Shown here one piece after another: positions 36,041 through 48,675 of a stretch of DNA of 64,000 bases. The stretch is from contig JACGCK010000059.1 of the NCBI GenBank assembly GCA_014925825.1, positions 124,001 to 188,000 on the forward strand, written 5' to 3'. The first letter of the stretch is position 1. Each line of letters begins with the position of its first letter. A model generated the notes under the pieces. It was not told where the DNA came from. It saw only the letters and a list, made by a program, of their open reading frames with translations, and ran no database searches. Made by a program: the position numbers and the translations under genes. The DNA is from Pholiota molesta (Eukaryota; Basidiomycota; Agaricomycetes; Agaricales; Strophariaceae).

Positions 36041-36901
36041 GTATACGAGGAGCGTGCCACGCCGTATGAGCATTCGTCGTCCGATGATGCCTTCCGCAAG
36101 AGCTGAGGCGGGCCTTGGGGTGTAGACAGATCCATGCAACCGCGCTTGGTGTGCCCAGGATCAAAACTGCAATTCGTCTGTATAATCATCGTGTCCCACT
36201 TTTTTATGCTTCCTAGAGACATCAAGTCTGCCTCTTCTTCTTCTCTTCCTTCCAACGCAGCCGGCGGCGATACACAGCAAGGTCGAGTTTAGCACATTTT
36301 CACAATTCAAGGTGTGTATCGACACGTGTGGCTTTTGTAGATGATATCTGGACAAAGTGGCCAGCAGTGGCTGAACGTTGAACCATGACACGGGAACTTG
36401 GGGAAGTGGTGGGCGAACAGAATCGCGTGTGCCGCTATCGACCTGGAAGACTAAGGGCATGGTGGTGCTAAGGAGACCCAGAGTACCAGAGATGCGACAA
36501 GGCAGCGAACGATGTTGGAGTATGCATGGCAGCGGTGCGACGACAAGCGAGGGAGATCAGCTCGGACTCCGGAGTTGGCTCGGAGCAAGCTCGGAGCGCT
36601 AAGCATTGATGTTGACGTTGATGTGATGCGCGATGATAAGATAAGATACTAGACCAGCCTTGTTGGGTACTCAATTTTGACTCAATTATCAACATTCAAG
36701 CTCAAGCTGAGCTCCAGAGTAGCTTTCGAGAGCGCAGAGGGCCGTCTGAGGCCGTTCATCGCACTGTGAACAGGTAGTACCCAAGAAGTGATTCTCGATA
36801 CTCAAATACGAGTTAAAGTTTCTCTTTTTGATAGCTTTATATACATAATACATCGTCAACACATTCCAAGTACATACTCTTTGAATGCCAAAGGAAATGG
36901 T
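36041..36901. other. Intergenic between the glyoxal oxidase relic and beta-galactosidase 1
   Basis: 860 bp with no recognised gene; possibly contains further unrecognisable remains of the glyoxal oxidase 5' end on the left. AT-rich 3' flank of the galactosidase on the right. Confidence 0.4.
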
Positions 36902-39900
36902 TTACTGCCTTCCTTGTGCGGACCATTGCGGATTATCTGTCTTAACACTGCCGACTCCCCCATCATACACGCCGTCCAAAACGAGCTGGAGATCTGGCGC
37001 AACCGTGACATTCGGGGCCAAAGCCCATAGCGCCACGGCGACAGTGCTGAAAGATATTACGTTAAGGCACTTCGCGTGTGAGCACATTACACGACTCACT
37101 TTTCCCCTTGATAATCCAGAATACCTTCATGAACGGGGAATTTTGCTTGAGGTCTGGGTGCCACGAAGCTCGTTCAACGACCACCGGGCGTATCAAAGCA
37201 GCCAAAGACTTACCCGAGATTAGCGACGCGTTTGCCCATCATCCACCCATTCACGAAAATGGTCGCCCTGTATTGCTGCCCCAACGGTTCGTTGAAAGTA
37301 AAGGACAGCATCGCGTCCAGACCCTTGGCAATATCCAATTTGAAAGTCGTTACAAAGAACCCAACGCCAGCAGAGCCATTCGGAAGACCCTCCGAGAGAT
37401 CGCGCGCGGCCCATCCTTTCGTAGAGAATCCGGGAAGATGCCATCCCTGTCTCTCGCCGAACAGACCACCTTCGTTGAATACACCCCGCGTCTTGTCAGG
37501 GAAGCTAGATAATGTGATGAGCATGAAACAGCGTAAAACGATTACGCCAACGTACTTCTTGTACCCGCCGACCTTGCCTTGGACCTTCCACTCTCCGAAA
37601 GTATTACCGTCCAATGCAAATCCACGAATACCACGAGGACTCTTCGAGCTGTCCGTATTTGCTGCACCAGACAACAAGTGAGTACAATCAAACACTGGTT
37701 TATACATAAGATCAAGCACGAACCTCCGTCGGTCTCATTCAAGCCCATGTTATCCTGGACAACAGTGATCACATTATCTCGGCCAGATTTCAGTGCGCCT
37801 GCTGGGAAGAAGAACTTGTCGTCCGTCTCTTCGAGGATATTTCGGTTGTTGGTGGAGCTGCGTCGAGCGGTCAGAGTCGAGCGACAATACTTTGGCGAAA
37901 AAAATGACACAGACTTTCCAAAAGATGTTCCGAGGAACACATCATTGGCCCAGACACTAGCCGCGAAGGCTGAAGTACAGACATATTAACTCGAGCTTAC
38001 TTCCATGCAAACAACACGACTAACCTTCTCCGCCATTGATGGAAATATTGAGACTCTTCTCTGCACCCGTAGCATTGAAATGGCCTCGCCAAAGAACGAT
38101 ATTTTCGCAGCTGAAAAAAGTGAGATCAGCACGCAGTCCTCATGCAATCGGATCAAGGAAGCTGACAATCCATAATCACACCCATAAAGAATCCTCCCAT
38201 CTCCATAATACGGCTTCAGCGGTATATTCGTCGTCGTACGATTCGCAACCGTCCACGACCCATCATCAAACGCCCCCCGTACCTCCGGCAAACTATCCCT
38301 CCACTTCCACCCCGTCAACTTCGGCACCTTCAATGCCGCCAACGACGCCGACGTGCCCAGCGCCCCCACAAAGCCCCCCTCCGCCGTCAGCGCCGCCGAT
38401 GCAGCGCCATCCCGCGCCACTTGCACGCCATTCCACGTGACCGCCCGCACCGCCCGCGGCGCTATCACCGTCAGCCGCACCCCCGTCTGCAGATCGCCCC
38501 GCAGCGCGAGCGTCGCCCCCTCAATCGCCGCGCCGCGCACGAGGTACGGCCCGCCGACGAGCACCGACGCGTTCGTGCCGACGCCCCAGTACTCGCGGAG
38601 CGGATCGCCCTTGTCGCCCGCGAGGACGGGCGCCCAGAACGTCGCAGCCGTCGCAGAGTCCGCGTAGAGCACCAGCTGCGTGTCCGAGTCCCACGCGGTG
38701 ACGAGGCCCGCGATGCCCGCGAGGAAGCTGATGACGGTCGTGCACTGGGCCAGGCTGGAGCTGTTCGTGAAGAGCACCGCGGGCGATTGGCCGCTGTGCA
38801 GTGGGTTGGGCGTGCCGGTCAGCTGCAATGCGGCTTCGTGAGCCTGAGAAGAGTTTCCGTGAAGGAAGAGAATATCGCGCTTGTCAATAGTGCTGGCGTA
38901 GAATATCTGTGCTGTCGAGTATGCGAGTTTCGATGAGGCGCCGAAGGAGTAATCGGTGACTATAACTTTCGACTCTCGACCGCCCAAAGTGATATCGGGC
39001 GCAACTACTGGGATCTGCAAAGCAGCACCGGAAACGGTTACATTCAGCTTGAACGTCGTGATCGCGCTGTATAGAACCTGGATTAACTACACGCAGATCT
39101 CGCGAAATACGCACTCACGTAGAGGTAGAGCTCGCTTGCCGGGCGATATAGAACGCGGCGCCAGTATCGGGATTTCTCAACAATGTGATGAATGCCGCGC
39201 TATTGGTGGCAACAGAGAGGCCGGTAGACGAGTCTGCGATCCAGTCGGTCTTGTAGAACTCTGGCGAGCTCCGAAGGAACAACGCCTGCCGCTTGAGTTC
39301 GTCGAATTTGGTCGTGAGCTCCCTTGATTCAGCAATCTGGGGCACATCTGAGTTCTCTTGTCAAGCGCAGAATGGAATGGAGAAATTACCGTTGCGCCGT
39401 AGTCGTACGAGGTATAGACACCGTGGAAGGGAATTGCACCCCATGATGTACCACTTTTCAGCAAGGAAATGTAAGATAGTCATTTCCAATCAAAGAGCCA
39501 AAAACACCTACCCAAATATCATGTAGTAGCTGATCAACTTGGCGTTGCTCGCCCAAAGCTGAAGATTGAAGACAGACTGGAAGTCGGGTCCAGTCAAAGT
39601 GCGGCACGGAGCGTAGCCTAACAGCGCAAAAATTGAAAATTGAAATGAATGGATAGCCAAGGAAATAATTCACCTGGCGCGGTTGGTCCCCAAGCGTCGA
39701 AGGATCCTCCTTGGAATTCTTTGAACCAAATTGTACATGAGGGAAAGATCGAAGAGGTACAGGAAAATAGAACCATACCGGGAATATACCAAGCTTGTGA
39801 AGGATTCACTTTCGCATGGTAGGTATGGTAGTTTGTCGTAACGGGACTCCACACAGTCGGGTTTGAACAGTCAAAACCTTGTGGGTATGAATCAAGTCTG

Positions 39901-41244
39901 ATGCGACGTGTCGAAGTCTTGAATACGTATTGATTGACGAAATTATGCTGCTTACCCATAAAGATCGACAGCGCCCTATAAGGAGTTATGAGTTGGCTGA
40001 TTAAATATATAGCAAGCTGGCCTACAGTTCCATTAATAAAATTGCTTCCTTCACCAGGATCGTTGTACGTGAGAGGGACAACAATGTCCGAATTGTGATA
40101 TACTTCCTCAAGTTCTGAGAAATATTCCGCATGGCTGATTGGGTTTTGCGAATATTCATTGTCTATTGAATTTGTAAAAAGCGAGGTATAAACAAAAATG
40201 ATCGTCGAGACTTACCAACTTGAATCGCTACATTCTTTATCGTTAATATACCTCTCTAGTAAAAAAATATTTGTACTCGTACCGATAACTGGTCCTCCTG
40301 AGCTGATTTGGTTGGGCGCAGTGACTTCGATAATCCCTTGAATATAAGCCTGCCATGCAGCGTTCCAGTCAGTAGCGTTCGTTCGCAGCTGGCCTGCGAT
40401 TTCAGAGGTGGCCCAATGAGCTATACCTCCTGCGGTCGTCTCCGCGTTAATGTACTAATAATCAATAAGTGAAAGCTTCAGAATGGTATCGAAAGCTACG
40501 AACAGGTCCTAAGATAGTTTGTCAGAGTTAGTGGATGATGTTAAATGTGGTCACTCGCCAGGGCGTAAGACAATCCAGATTCCGGCAGCCTTGGCTGCGT
40601 CGTACAAAGGTTGTAGCGCGCGGAAGCCATTGAAATCGACTACCCCGGGGGCTGGGTTGATCAAACCCATGTGGGTGTATACACTGACGGCGTTCATTCC
40701 TGCAGCTTTGACCTTTTCAAGAATGTCGGGCCACAGATCAGGAACGGGCAGCCTGAATGTGTGAAACTCTCCAGAGCTATACATCTCACGTCAATGAATC
40801 TAACAAAGGTGAAAGTTCTGTAGAAAACATACTGCAAAAGACACGTTGGCCTTTCAGAATCAGGCTGTAGTTGTCGAATTGAACATCTGGAGTTCTAGCA
40901 CGAACGTTCAGCTGGGCAGGGGCATGTTCCACAGACGTGCGGTCGAAAAGTGATGACCTGGCGACAAAACCTTGAAGCTGCGAGAAACTTAGTGGATGTG
41001 TCGGAGCCAGCTGAGTTGTCGTAAAGATGAAGGCCGCCGAAACTAGGCAGATTAATCCAACAAACCATCCCGACTTTCGCTTTCGCTTGGGACCGTCAAG
41101 CATAACTGGGGTATCAAAGCCCGACATCAGGGACTTCCAAGTGTTTGGGGTGGAATACCTTGCATGCTGGGGTAATTCTTCCTTCTTAAATGACGATGAC
41201 ATGGGGTCCGGTTCAGCTCTCAATTTCGTAGAAGCAGGCAGCAT
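36902..41244 (-). CDS. Beta-galactosidase, GH35 (copy 1, complete)
   Basis: Glycoside hydrolase family 35 enzyme removing terminal beta-galactose from plant or fungal polysaccharides. Exon 1 encodes MLPASTKLRAEPDPMSS, then KRKRKSGWFVGLICLVSAAF, a type II signal anchor near residues 60-80, so the protein is membrane-anchored or released after cleavage. The catalytic barrel shows [31 protein letters not shown] and the acid/base Glu in QVDNEYS (Asp in place of the usual Glu/Gln before NE). The nucleophile Glu is in KEFQGGSFDAWGP. LDSYPQGFDCS and the middle domains (TTFKLNVTVSG, LILFLHGNSS-type region 37986-39020) follow. C-terminal jelly-roll exons include HFNATGAEKSLNISINGG, GWHLPGFSTKGWAARDLS and FNEPLGQQYRATIFVNGW, ending TDNPQWSAQGRQ. 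More than 15 exons. This is the only intact copy of three. Confidence 0.9.
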
Positions 41245-42623
41245 CTTGGTCGGGCCCCTTGATCCCGGTATTTTTCAAGAGTTACGAACGGGTCCTATGA
41301 CTAGATTGTGCGACTAAGAAGATGGAAGGAATTGATCATGGAGCAAGAAGAACAGAGCCGGTCCGCTGCTGGGCATCGTTGAAGAAATCGTCAACAGGAC
41401 ACGCTCTACGCGTGACTCTCAGTCAAGCGACAGTCTTGCCAAATAGGGAACATTAATTCCAGCGGCGGTCCCAGTGACAAGTTGGTCGACTCAACGTTCC
41501 TCACAGCGTTTGCATCCTGCCCCTCTGACAAGACCTACCGTCGGGCCTACCTGTCTTAGTTCCTCACTTGATGCCATTCGCGCCACACCCTTCCATGCCT
41601 CCTCCCGCCCCGAACACCATCGCCCCTCGGACAGCCCTCCCGTGCGCATTGCCAACGCCGCCGACCGCTCCTCGTACTCACACTCCATTCCCCTCGTACT
41701 CAACGTTCCAGCAGCGCCTCCGCAGCGTCATGACCACGACAAACAGACCCGGGGCCGGCGAGCGCAGCAGGCGATCTGGACGACATCGGAGCCCACGCAT
41801 CCGACTTGCGATCGCTGCCGCTGTCCGTGCTGCTTGGATCCTGCGCGCCGTCGTGCCCACGGACCACGATCTGGCGTGTCCGTGCCCCCGGGTGAGTGGA
41901 TCTCGTCTCGTATCCCTCTCTCTCCGGGTCGCGCTCACAACACTGACCTAGGTACTACCAACGGCCTCCGCCAAGAGCGAGCTCCGCGATCCGCGATCCG
42001 CAGGCCCGCACGCTGTTCGCGCACCGGAGCGTAGAGGCGACTACGTTCGGATGCACGGCGTGGCTTGCACCACAACGGCTCGATTCGTGGCGGGGTACTT
42101 AGTGGACGAGAGTACGCCGCACAGCTGCGGGACGGTATCGTTGCGAGCGTCGGCATTCAGACTATGCATATAGCGTCCTGCGCCCAGGTAGGTGGTTCTC
42201 CTCTCCTCTCCCCTCAACATCGCGCTCACAGCAGTAAGCTAGGCGACACGCCGGCGCCACAACGACACTACTACAACAGAGACCAGCATATAGACACCGG
42301 AGGAGAGTCAGCAACACGACGACGACGTTACGATACGGGATGGGCGACTCACGGCGTGGGTCGGACGACAACGGCGCCACTCGCAAAGGGGTAAGGGACG
42401 CGAGCGCCGACGCACAGCTGCGGGACACCGTCAGCGAGGCCTGAACGCACCAGCAGCAAGACCACTGCGACCACCGGAACGCCCGCGGACAACATCGGTC
42501 GCACACCGGACGCGCACCAGCCAGACTGCAGATCGCACGCATCGCGGTCCATGGGCACCACAGGGCGCCGCAGTCACACAGCCCAGACAGGGCGCAGCAC
42601 CCAGGCGTGTCGATCCTCTCGCC

Positions 42624-42686
42624 GTCGCGCGCACTGCAGTGCCCGTCGCGCGCACTGCAGTGCCCGTCGCGCGCACTGCAGTGCGC
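42624..42686. repeat. 21 bp repeat x3 with GCACTGCAGTGC palindrome (copy A)
   Basis: Three perfect consecutive 21 bp units, each GTCGCGC followed by the 12 bp palindrome GCACTGCAGTGC and CC. The third unit ends in CGC, extending its palindrome to GCGCACTGCAGTGCGC. Identical copy at 53341-53403. Confidence 0.85.
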
Positions 42687-43151
42687 TCGGCAACGCGGCT
42701 GCGGCGCGACGACCTGCCGCACGCGATCCACAGACCCGCACGATACACGGAACTCGGAGCATCATCAGCAGCGAGACGACGACGTTCGGATACGGGATGC
42801 GCGACCTTGGACGACAAGCGCTCGACTCGCGAGGGGGGTACGGGGACGAAAGCACCGGTGCGTAGCTCCGACCTTGCTTTTACCATAGAGGACTTACTCA
42901 CTGCATCACAGCCTTGACGACGATAGCGCCCGCCGATACGACTGGCCGACAAGCCACAGCAACACACGCCGGCGTGTGGCAACGGAAACATGGGCCAGCA
43001 ACGCGACGATCGCTGTTAGACACGAGGTGGGCAACGTACCAGGTGCGGAAGGCCACGATGGCAAGCGGTCTGCGGTGGCGCAGCGCACCGCGACGGCGTC
43101 GATAAGTGCAGCGCCGACTCGACGAATCCCTCACTGCCCTCAAGGTCAACG

Positions 43152-43720
43152 CGCGCCGTCTTGGTGCGGCATATGGACGAGTTCGCGGAGGGCCTGCTGG
43201 ATGGCGCCTCGTCCTGGTCCACGAACGACGGTTCGACTTACCAACGAGGATGATAACGCGCGAAATGACCGATGGGATGACTGCGAGGACGGCATCCTTG
43301 CTGCCTCGGGATATAGGTGAGCATGCTCATTGGAGTCATTAGAACGTTCATAGCCTTGACTTACCCTGGATTTTTCCAGCACCGCGGCGGGCTGACCCAC
43401 TGGCGCAAGGGCACGGCGCCGACGTATCGCGGGCATTGCGAGGACGAAACGCCTTTGCAGGCGCTATGGGTGGTGGTAAGCATATTACGAATGCAGAGAC
43501 TAGTAGCGATCTACTTACTATGCGTTCCAGGTGAGCGTTGAAACTCGAAGCGCCGTCTGCAGAGGGAGGGCTACATTATCTCAGTGCGTATGCCATGCTG
43601 AAGGACACTTGCTCACTTCGTCTCACAGACGCCGCCTCTGTCCAGTACTTGTACGCCGCAAGGAATGCGACGGCACGCGCACCCAGGTTCTGAACGGCTG
43701 TGTGCTGTAGCCGACGTAAG
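43152..43720 (+). pseudogene. Coding-like vestige in spacer A, unknown family
   Basis: A short stretch from 43152 reads RAVLVRHMDEFAEGLLDGAS then SWSTNDGSTY with strongly coding-like third positions before a TGA at 43249. Further right, intron-like borders (43318-43379 and 43477-43535) frame a segment with HRGGLTHWRKGTAPTYRG, and 43590-43690 contains YAMLKDTCSLRL and ASVQYLYAARNATARA. The pieces are in different frames, so it is at most a broken gene. I do not recognise the family. Confidence 0.25.
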
Positions 43721-44359
43721 GTGCGGCGCGTTAATGCTCCGATTGATCACTTAAAAATGACGACGGCTCACTTGCAGGACAGGCGCACCATATCGCCATC
43801 GACGACTGGACGTGCGGAGGAGGGCAGCGCCAGCAGACCGTCGAGGTCGGCGGGATAGGGTGAGAGAAGTGGATATCAGGAGAGGAGTGCAGAGGAGAAC
43901 AGAGGAGAGCGGGATGAGGGAATGAGAGGAACATCCGTAGTCTTATATACTGCTTTGGTAGATGTGTACGTACATAATGAAAACGGTGGCATTGCAAACA
44001 TCTCGGCTAGGGTCTGCAAGCGCTAAGCGAATCTCGATCCACATCTCCTCCTCCGTTTTCTCGTCCGCGTCCGTTGCTCATCCTTGCCTGTGTCTTGTAT
44101 ACCATAGCTGTTATCAATAAGAGAACTTATAGCCCATTTTAAAACAACTAGATTACAGAAAAGCGAGCTCTTTATTGTGGTTTATTCGTTATTGAGTGTG
44201 GAGTTCATGTTTTCTGCATTTTCAAAATTGTAAACCTCGTCTGCACAGCGGCCAAGTATAATTGCTACCCACACACCCAGTAGTCCCTGACCCGGTAAGA
44301 CCCACTCCTATGTCGTAAAACTAAAGGAAAACGGCACTAGATTGCTTCTTCCATGCATT

Positions 44360-45193
44360 GCCCCGAACCTAAGCATTCAGAAATGCATCGATTTGCAGGC
44401 GGAAAGTTCAAGCGCGCCATCTTCGCTGGCAACGCACTAGAGAGGACCCTTGATGGCACTAGTAGCGGCGTCTGACGTGGCTTTTTCTAGGTCCCCGTGC
44501 GATGCGCAATGGGCTGGAAATGCGAAAGGGGGTGGGAGGAGAGAGTCATGTTCGGTACGGATATCCTTGCCTGACCCAAGCTAGCCGCTCCAAATTTCTG
44601 GTGTCCAGTAGAATTGCATTGGGGCTATGTATTACCACATAATCTACGCTCCCAGATGGAATCGAGAAGAGCGCAGCGGACGCGCTCTGCAAGCTCTGAG
44701 ATTGAACTGATGGCATCTTGATATCCGTCGTCTCGTACATCCCACCGCATCGCGGTCGCAGCAGTTAACGAAAATAATAGTACTGTAAGCATGTATCTAG
44801 TATACGGGCCTGATTTGAAATAGATAGTCTTTCTGCGTTTCAAATGGCGAATTGGAAGAGGAGCGCGTTGTCATACGCTGAGGACTTCATTTCCAAACGC
44901 CCATCTCTGCGTTCAACTGGAATAAATTCCAATTCATTAGGGATTAGATAAAGCTAACCATGCTTACATCTGCCCGTAATCTGTAATGAAAATCTGTGTC
45001 CTTTTGAGAGCAATGTATATTGTGTCACATTCAGTGCCGGCGCCTAAAATGGTGGCATCGTACGCACAGCCATTCGCTCGCGGCAATAAACTACCAACGG
45101 CATCTTGCTTCCATGCGCTCCAATGCAACTTGAAATGACGGGCAAACTTTACGGCCGTTCATTGTTGCAAATGTACCAAACTCCTCAATCGAC
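44360..45193. repeat. Module repeat 1 of spacer A (about 834 bp)
   Basis: First copy of a direct repeat whose second copy begins at 45194. Shared words include CCTAAGCATTCAG, TGCAGGCGGAAAGTTCAAGC, GAGAGGACCCTTGATGGCAC, TACGGATATCCTTG, GTGTCCAGTAGAAT and CTCCCAGATGGAAT. The tail with CGCCTAAAATGGTGGCA and TTCGCTCGCGGC recurs near 45840-45920. Confidence 0.75.
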
Positions 45194-45940
45194 GCCCCAA
45201 ACCTAAGCATTCAGCGAATGCATCCTCTTGCAGGCGGAAAGTTCAAGCGCGCCATCTTCGCTGGCAAAGCACTAAGTAGAGAGGACCCTTGATGGCACTA
45301 GTAACGGCGTTTTATGTGGGTTTTTACAGGTCCCCGTGCGATGCACAATGGACGGGAAACGCGAAACGGGGTGGGGAGAGGATCATGTTTGGTACGGATA
45401 TCCTTGGCTTCCCGAAGCTGGCTGCTCCAAATTCTGGTGTCCAGTAGAATCGTATTGGGGCTATGCATGACCACATAATATATGCTCCCAGATGGAATTG
45501 AGAAGAGCGCAGCGGGCGCGCTCTGCACGCTCTGAGATTGAGTTGATGGCATCTTGATTTCCATCATCTCGTACATCGCATCGCACCGGGGTCGCAGAAA
45601 TCAAAGAGAATGTTATTACTGTATACATCTATGTAATCTATTACACAGATTTCAAATTGATGCTTTTTCTGTGTTTCAAATGGCGCACTGGAAGTGGAGG
45701 AGTGCGTTGTTATAAGATTGCTTAATCTCTGAATACCCGTCTCTCTGTTCAACTGAATGTAGATTTCAAAGATTACAGACAGCGAATTATAACCGCATCT
45801 GCCTTTTCTCTGTTATGCAAATGTGCGCCATCTCTACGGGCGCCTAAAATGATGGCACACTACTTACACCGTGACGTGGCGCTTACCTTGTTCGCTCGCG
45901 GCGCTACCAACGGCTTCTCAAAGGAAAATTTCCACCCACT
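45194..45940. repeat. Module repeat 2 of spacer A
   Basis: Second, diverged copy of the preceding module; homology is clear to about 45757 and patchy to about 45935. The left parts agree closely by eye; the right part has small indels. Confidence 0.7.
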
Positions 45941-47569
45941 AAATGTATAGTAAAAACTAATCTATGTTGTGATTCTCTTTGTACATTCTTTCATGTGCAG
46001 AGCTCAAGAGGCGGAAAACAACATATCTCAATTGGACGGAGCGTGCAGATGCAACATAGATGATGCCATGTCAAGCCGCTGGCAACGCTTCAACCTCCCG
46101 TGTACACTAAATATTTGAAATTTTTGAATAGAAAGCGGCCTTATAGAAAGACTATTTCTTGCATGGTTCTTTGAGCAGTCTGTAGGCATGCTTGTACCGT
46201 ATTGATGACATTGGCGCTCGCGACTCATGCTTCCGAAGGCGCAAAGTTACGGTTACGGAGCCTAATTGCACTGAATTACGTTTGCCGTACCTAGCTTAAA
46301 AGTTTTATGATATTCCCGCTCGCAATGCTTCAACCCTGCTAAATTTGTGTGCCCGAATTTCGGCCAGACTGCCAGTAGCAAAGATTTCATTGGGATGTAC
46401 ATAAGGAAGTAACGGTGCGAGATACTCATTTACTACGTTAAATTTAATGATATTACCGATGCTTCTGAGAGTGTTAGTAGAAAGAAGCGGGTTTTTGGAT
46501 TTACAGCGGCGATTTGGGGATGGAGGCGATGGTCTGGATTCGGAAGTCCATTATGTACTTGACTGCTTATTGCGTCCATGATACCACACACCATTGTTGA
46601 TATTGTTAGTATGATCGGACCCGAGTCAGCGATATCGAAGCCGCTATGTCCTAGATAGTTACGTCCAGGTGGTATTATGTATAAGGGAAAATTTGCGATT
46701 CTCGGAGATGATTAATATAGAATGGTATGGGTAGTAGGCAAATATTTCATCGGACTTGGACAACTGTAAAGAAAAGAAATCTATTGCTTAGAGTATTAGA
46801 ATAATAAAGGATAATAAAGAAAGGAATCGAATTCTTAGGTAGGCTTTCATGAGTACAGAGGAGGAGGCTAATTCAAGGCTAATTCATCCCTGAGCCGTGA
46901 ATCATGATTTTGCAGGGGTCGGGACCAGTAACAGTAGTTTGGGTCTAGGATTATGTCTGTGAATTTGCCAGCGTGCATTCCAGAATTCAGTAATCGGAGA
47001 AGTGGTGATGGAGACGTGGAAGGACTGGGCCGGCTTGGCGTGCTAGGAGTATAAAGACTGGAGAGTTTTGGACGGAATCTGTACCATTCTAACCCGTCCT
47101 AATGCCATATTCATTTCCTATTCTGCTGTGTCCGTCACGTCCATGGCCCTATTTCTGTCTATGACTATGTGAATGTGAGTACTCTATTGTACATCTTCTC
47201 TTCGAAATAACGCACACTGATTCAAGTTATCTCTAGCTTTGTTCGTTCTCTCTAATTTAAGCGCCCGTGTGTAGCGGAAGATCAGATTCTGATTTCACAC
47301 AGCCACATCGCTTCTGTGGCTTTATATTTCCGTGTAAGATGTCTCTTTCTATGTCTGGATTGCTGTCATCATGCTAATCACCCGAAATTCGATTTTTAGA
47401 CTTCCCGTCATCTTCCTTTACCGCCCTTATCATTAATTGCACTTCAAGTTTGTCCTGGACCCGGGCTGGATGCCATCTGACATTCTAATCTGCAAGTCAT
47501 AACCTAATTTTTTTTTTACACCTGGTACTCACTTCAAAGTTGATGCTTAGATCATTCATCAAGTTTAAT

Positions 47570-48220
47570 TCGATTTTTCGAGTTCCCGTGGCCGTCAATG
47601 TGAGATCTCGACTATCCCGAATTTTGATTCAATTTCCGAGTTCCCATGGCTGTCGATATCAACAGTTCCCATGGCCATCAACATAAGATCTTATTGCGGC
47701 AGCCTCATATTTCGAAGATTCACAGCTCGGAATGGTATATTCGGAGTGTATTGGCACTGATTAGGTGCCCATATTCTGATTAGATATTTGGGTTTCCCGC
47801 GAGCGATGTTATATCTTGGATGTGAGTGATTCGGAATATATTAATTCTGTCATGGCAGCTCAAGCGCTCATATTCCAACCAGAGATTCGAATTTCTTGTG
47901 AGCTCGGTGTCGCTCTCTTCGAATTTAGTGACATCCGGTATTTGGATTTCCCGCGAGATCACTTATAAGCAACTGCCAACGTGTATGTGGTTCTTGATAC
48001 TTCCATCATGATTCTGGGCTGATTTTGCCTGTTCAAATACTGGTGAGTGCTTCTATTTTCCAAGTTCCGTATTGGCACTGATTCAGTGCTCATATTCTAG
48101 TTAGATATTCGGCTTTCCCGTGAGCAATGCCTATGGTCTAGTTTTGCTCTATTCGAACTTTATGAAATTTGGTATTTGGATTTCCCACGAGATGACTGGT
48201 GTGTGGTTTCTTGAGTTCTC
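47570..48220. repeat. Degenerate CCCGCGAG-type repeats, spacer A
   Basis: Recurring phrases: TATTGGCACTGATTAGGTGC and its copy TATTGGCACTGATTCAGTGC (47749 and 48069), GATATTTGGGTTTCCCGCGAG and related GGATTTCCCGCGAGATCAC, CGGCTTTCCCGTGAG and GGATTTCCCACGAGATGAC. GAGTTCCCRTGGCYGTC occurs two to three times at 47580-47690. Units are 60-330 bp apart and strongly diverged. Counterpart at 58288-58938. Confidence 0.65.
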
Positions 48221-48444
48221 AGCACTCCCAATCATCTGATTTTGCTGTAATTAACAGGACATGTGTTTCGTAGGAATGTCATTTTTGGTGTAAGTGATTC
48301 ACATTGAAATACTCGCAAAGTTGTCTGATTTTTCTTTTGTTTGGCCTTGCAGATAACGTGAATCCATATTGTGATTCCTCGAATTCTGGAGGCATTTAAG
48401 ACTGTTGAGATCTGGCTTGATCAGTGAGTTTTAATGTTGATATT

Positions 48445-48675
48445 TGGAAAAATTAGACTAATCGATGGATAGGGTTTACTGCGCGTTTGCGCGTATTTTT
48501 CGCATGAACTTGAACAAGCCTGATTGCATGTCCGTAGTGCTTGCGCGCATAAAACACACTCGGCCGCACAGTTGTTGATTTTCGGAGAATTAGACTAATT
48601 GACGAGTTGGCGCGTATGTTTCGCACGGACCCGATTGCACGTCCGTAGCACTTGCTCGCACAAAGCCACATAGTA
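48445..48675. repeat. Two-copy repeat, about 130 bp, spacer A
   Basis: AAATTAGACTAATCGATGG...GCGCGTATTTTTCGCATG...GATTGCATGTCCGTAGTGCTTGC and GAATTAGACTAATTGACGAG...GCGCGTATGTTTCGCACGG...GATTGCACGTCCGTAGCACTTGC are two imperfect tandem copies. Counterpart at 59163-59393. Confidence 0.75.

Larger units (their letters stand above)
41245..43990. other. GC-rich half of the array spacer, copy A
   Basis: Upstream region of galactosidase 1, followed by GC-rich DNA full of CGACGACG-type words. Degenerate repeats are visible: blocks starting near 42028, 42324 and 42776 share GCGACTACGTT/GACGACGTT, GGATACGGGATGCGCGAC, GGACGACAA and CACAGCTGCGGGACACCGTC-like words. Plus-strand GT-AG intron-like signals occur (for example GTGAGTGGAT at 41891 with an acceptor near 41951, and GTAAGCATAT at 43477), but frames are not conserved against the diverged third spacer (62699-64000). 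Best read as decayed coding and repeat DNA, not a live gene. Confidence 0.5.

Noticed and set aside
41474..42034. Long plus-strand frames in the GC-rich spacer (also 52192-52668)
   Set aside because: A one-base difference between copies A and B changes the frame, and spacer C breaks it; GC-rich DNA has few stops by chance.
42624..42686. CRISPR-like array
   Set aside because: Three contiguous 21 bp units without spacers, in a eukaryotic genome; it is a tandem repeat.
42431..42991. 186-codon minus-strand Arg/Cys-rich frame
   Set aside because: It runs through the 21 bp tandem repeat and has overlapping open frames on both strands; low-complexity composition, no family.
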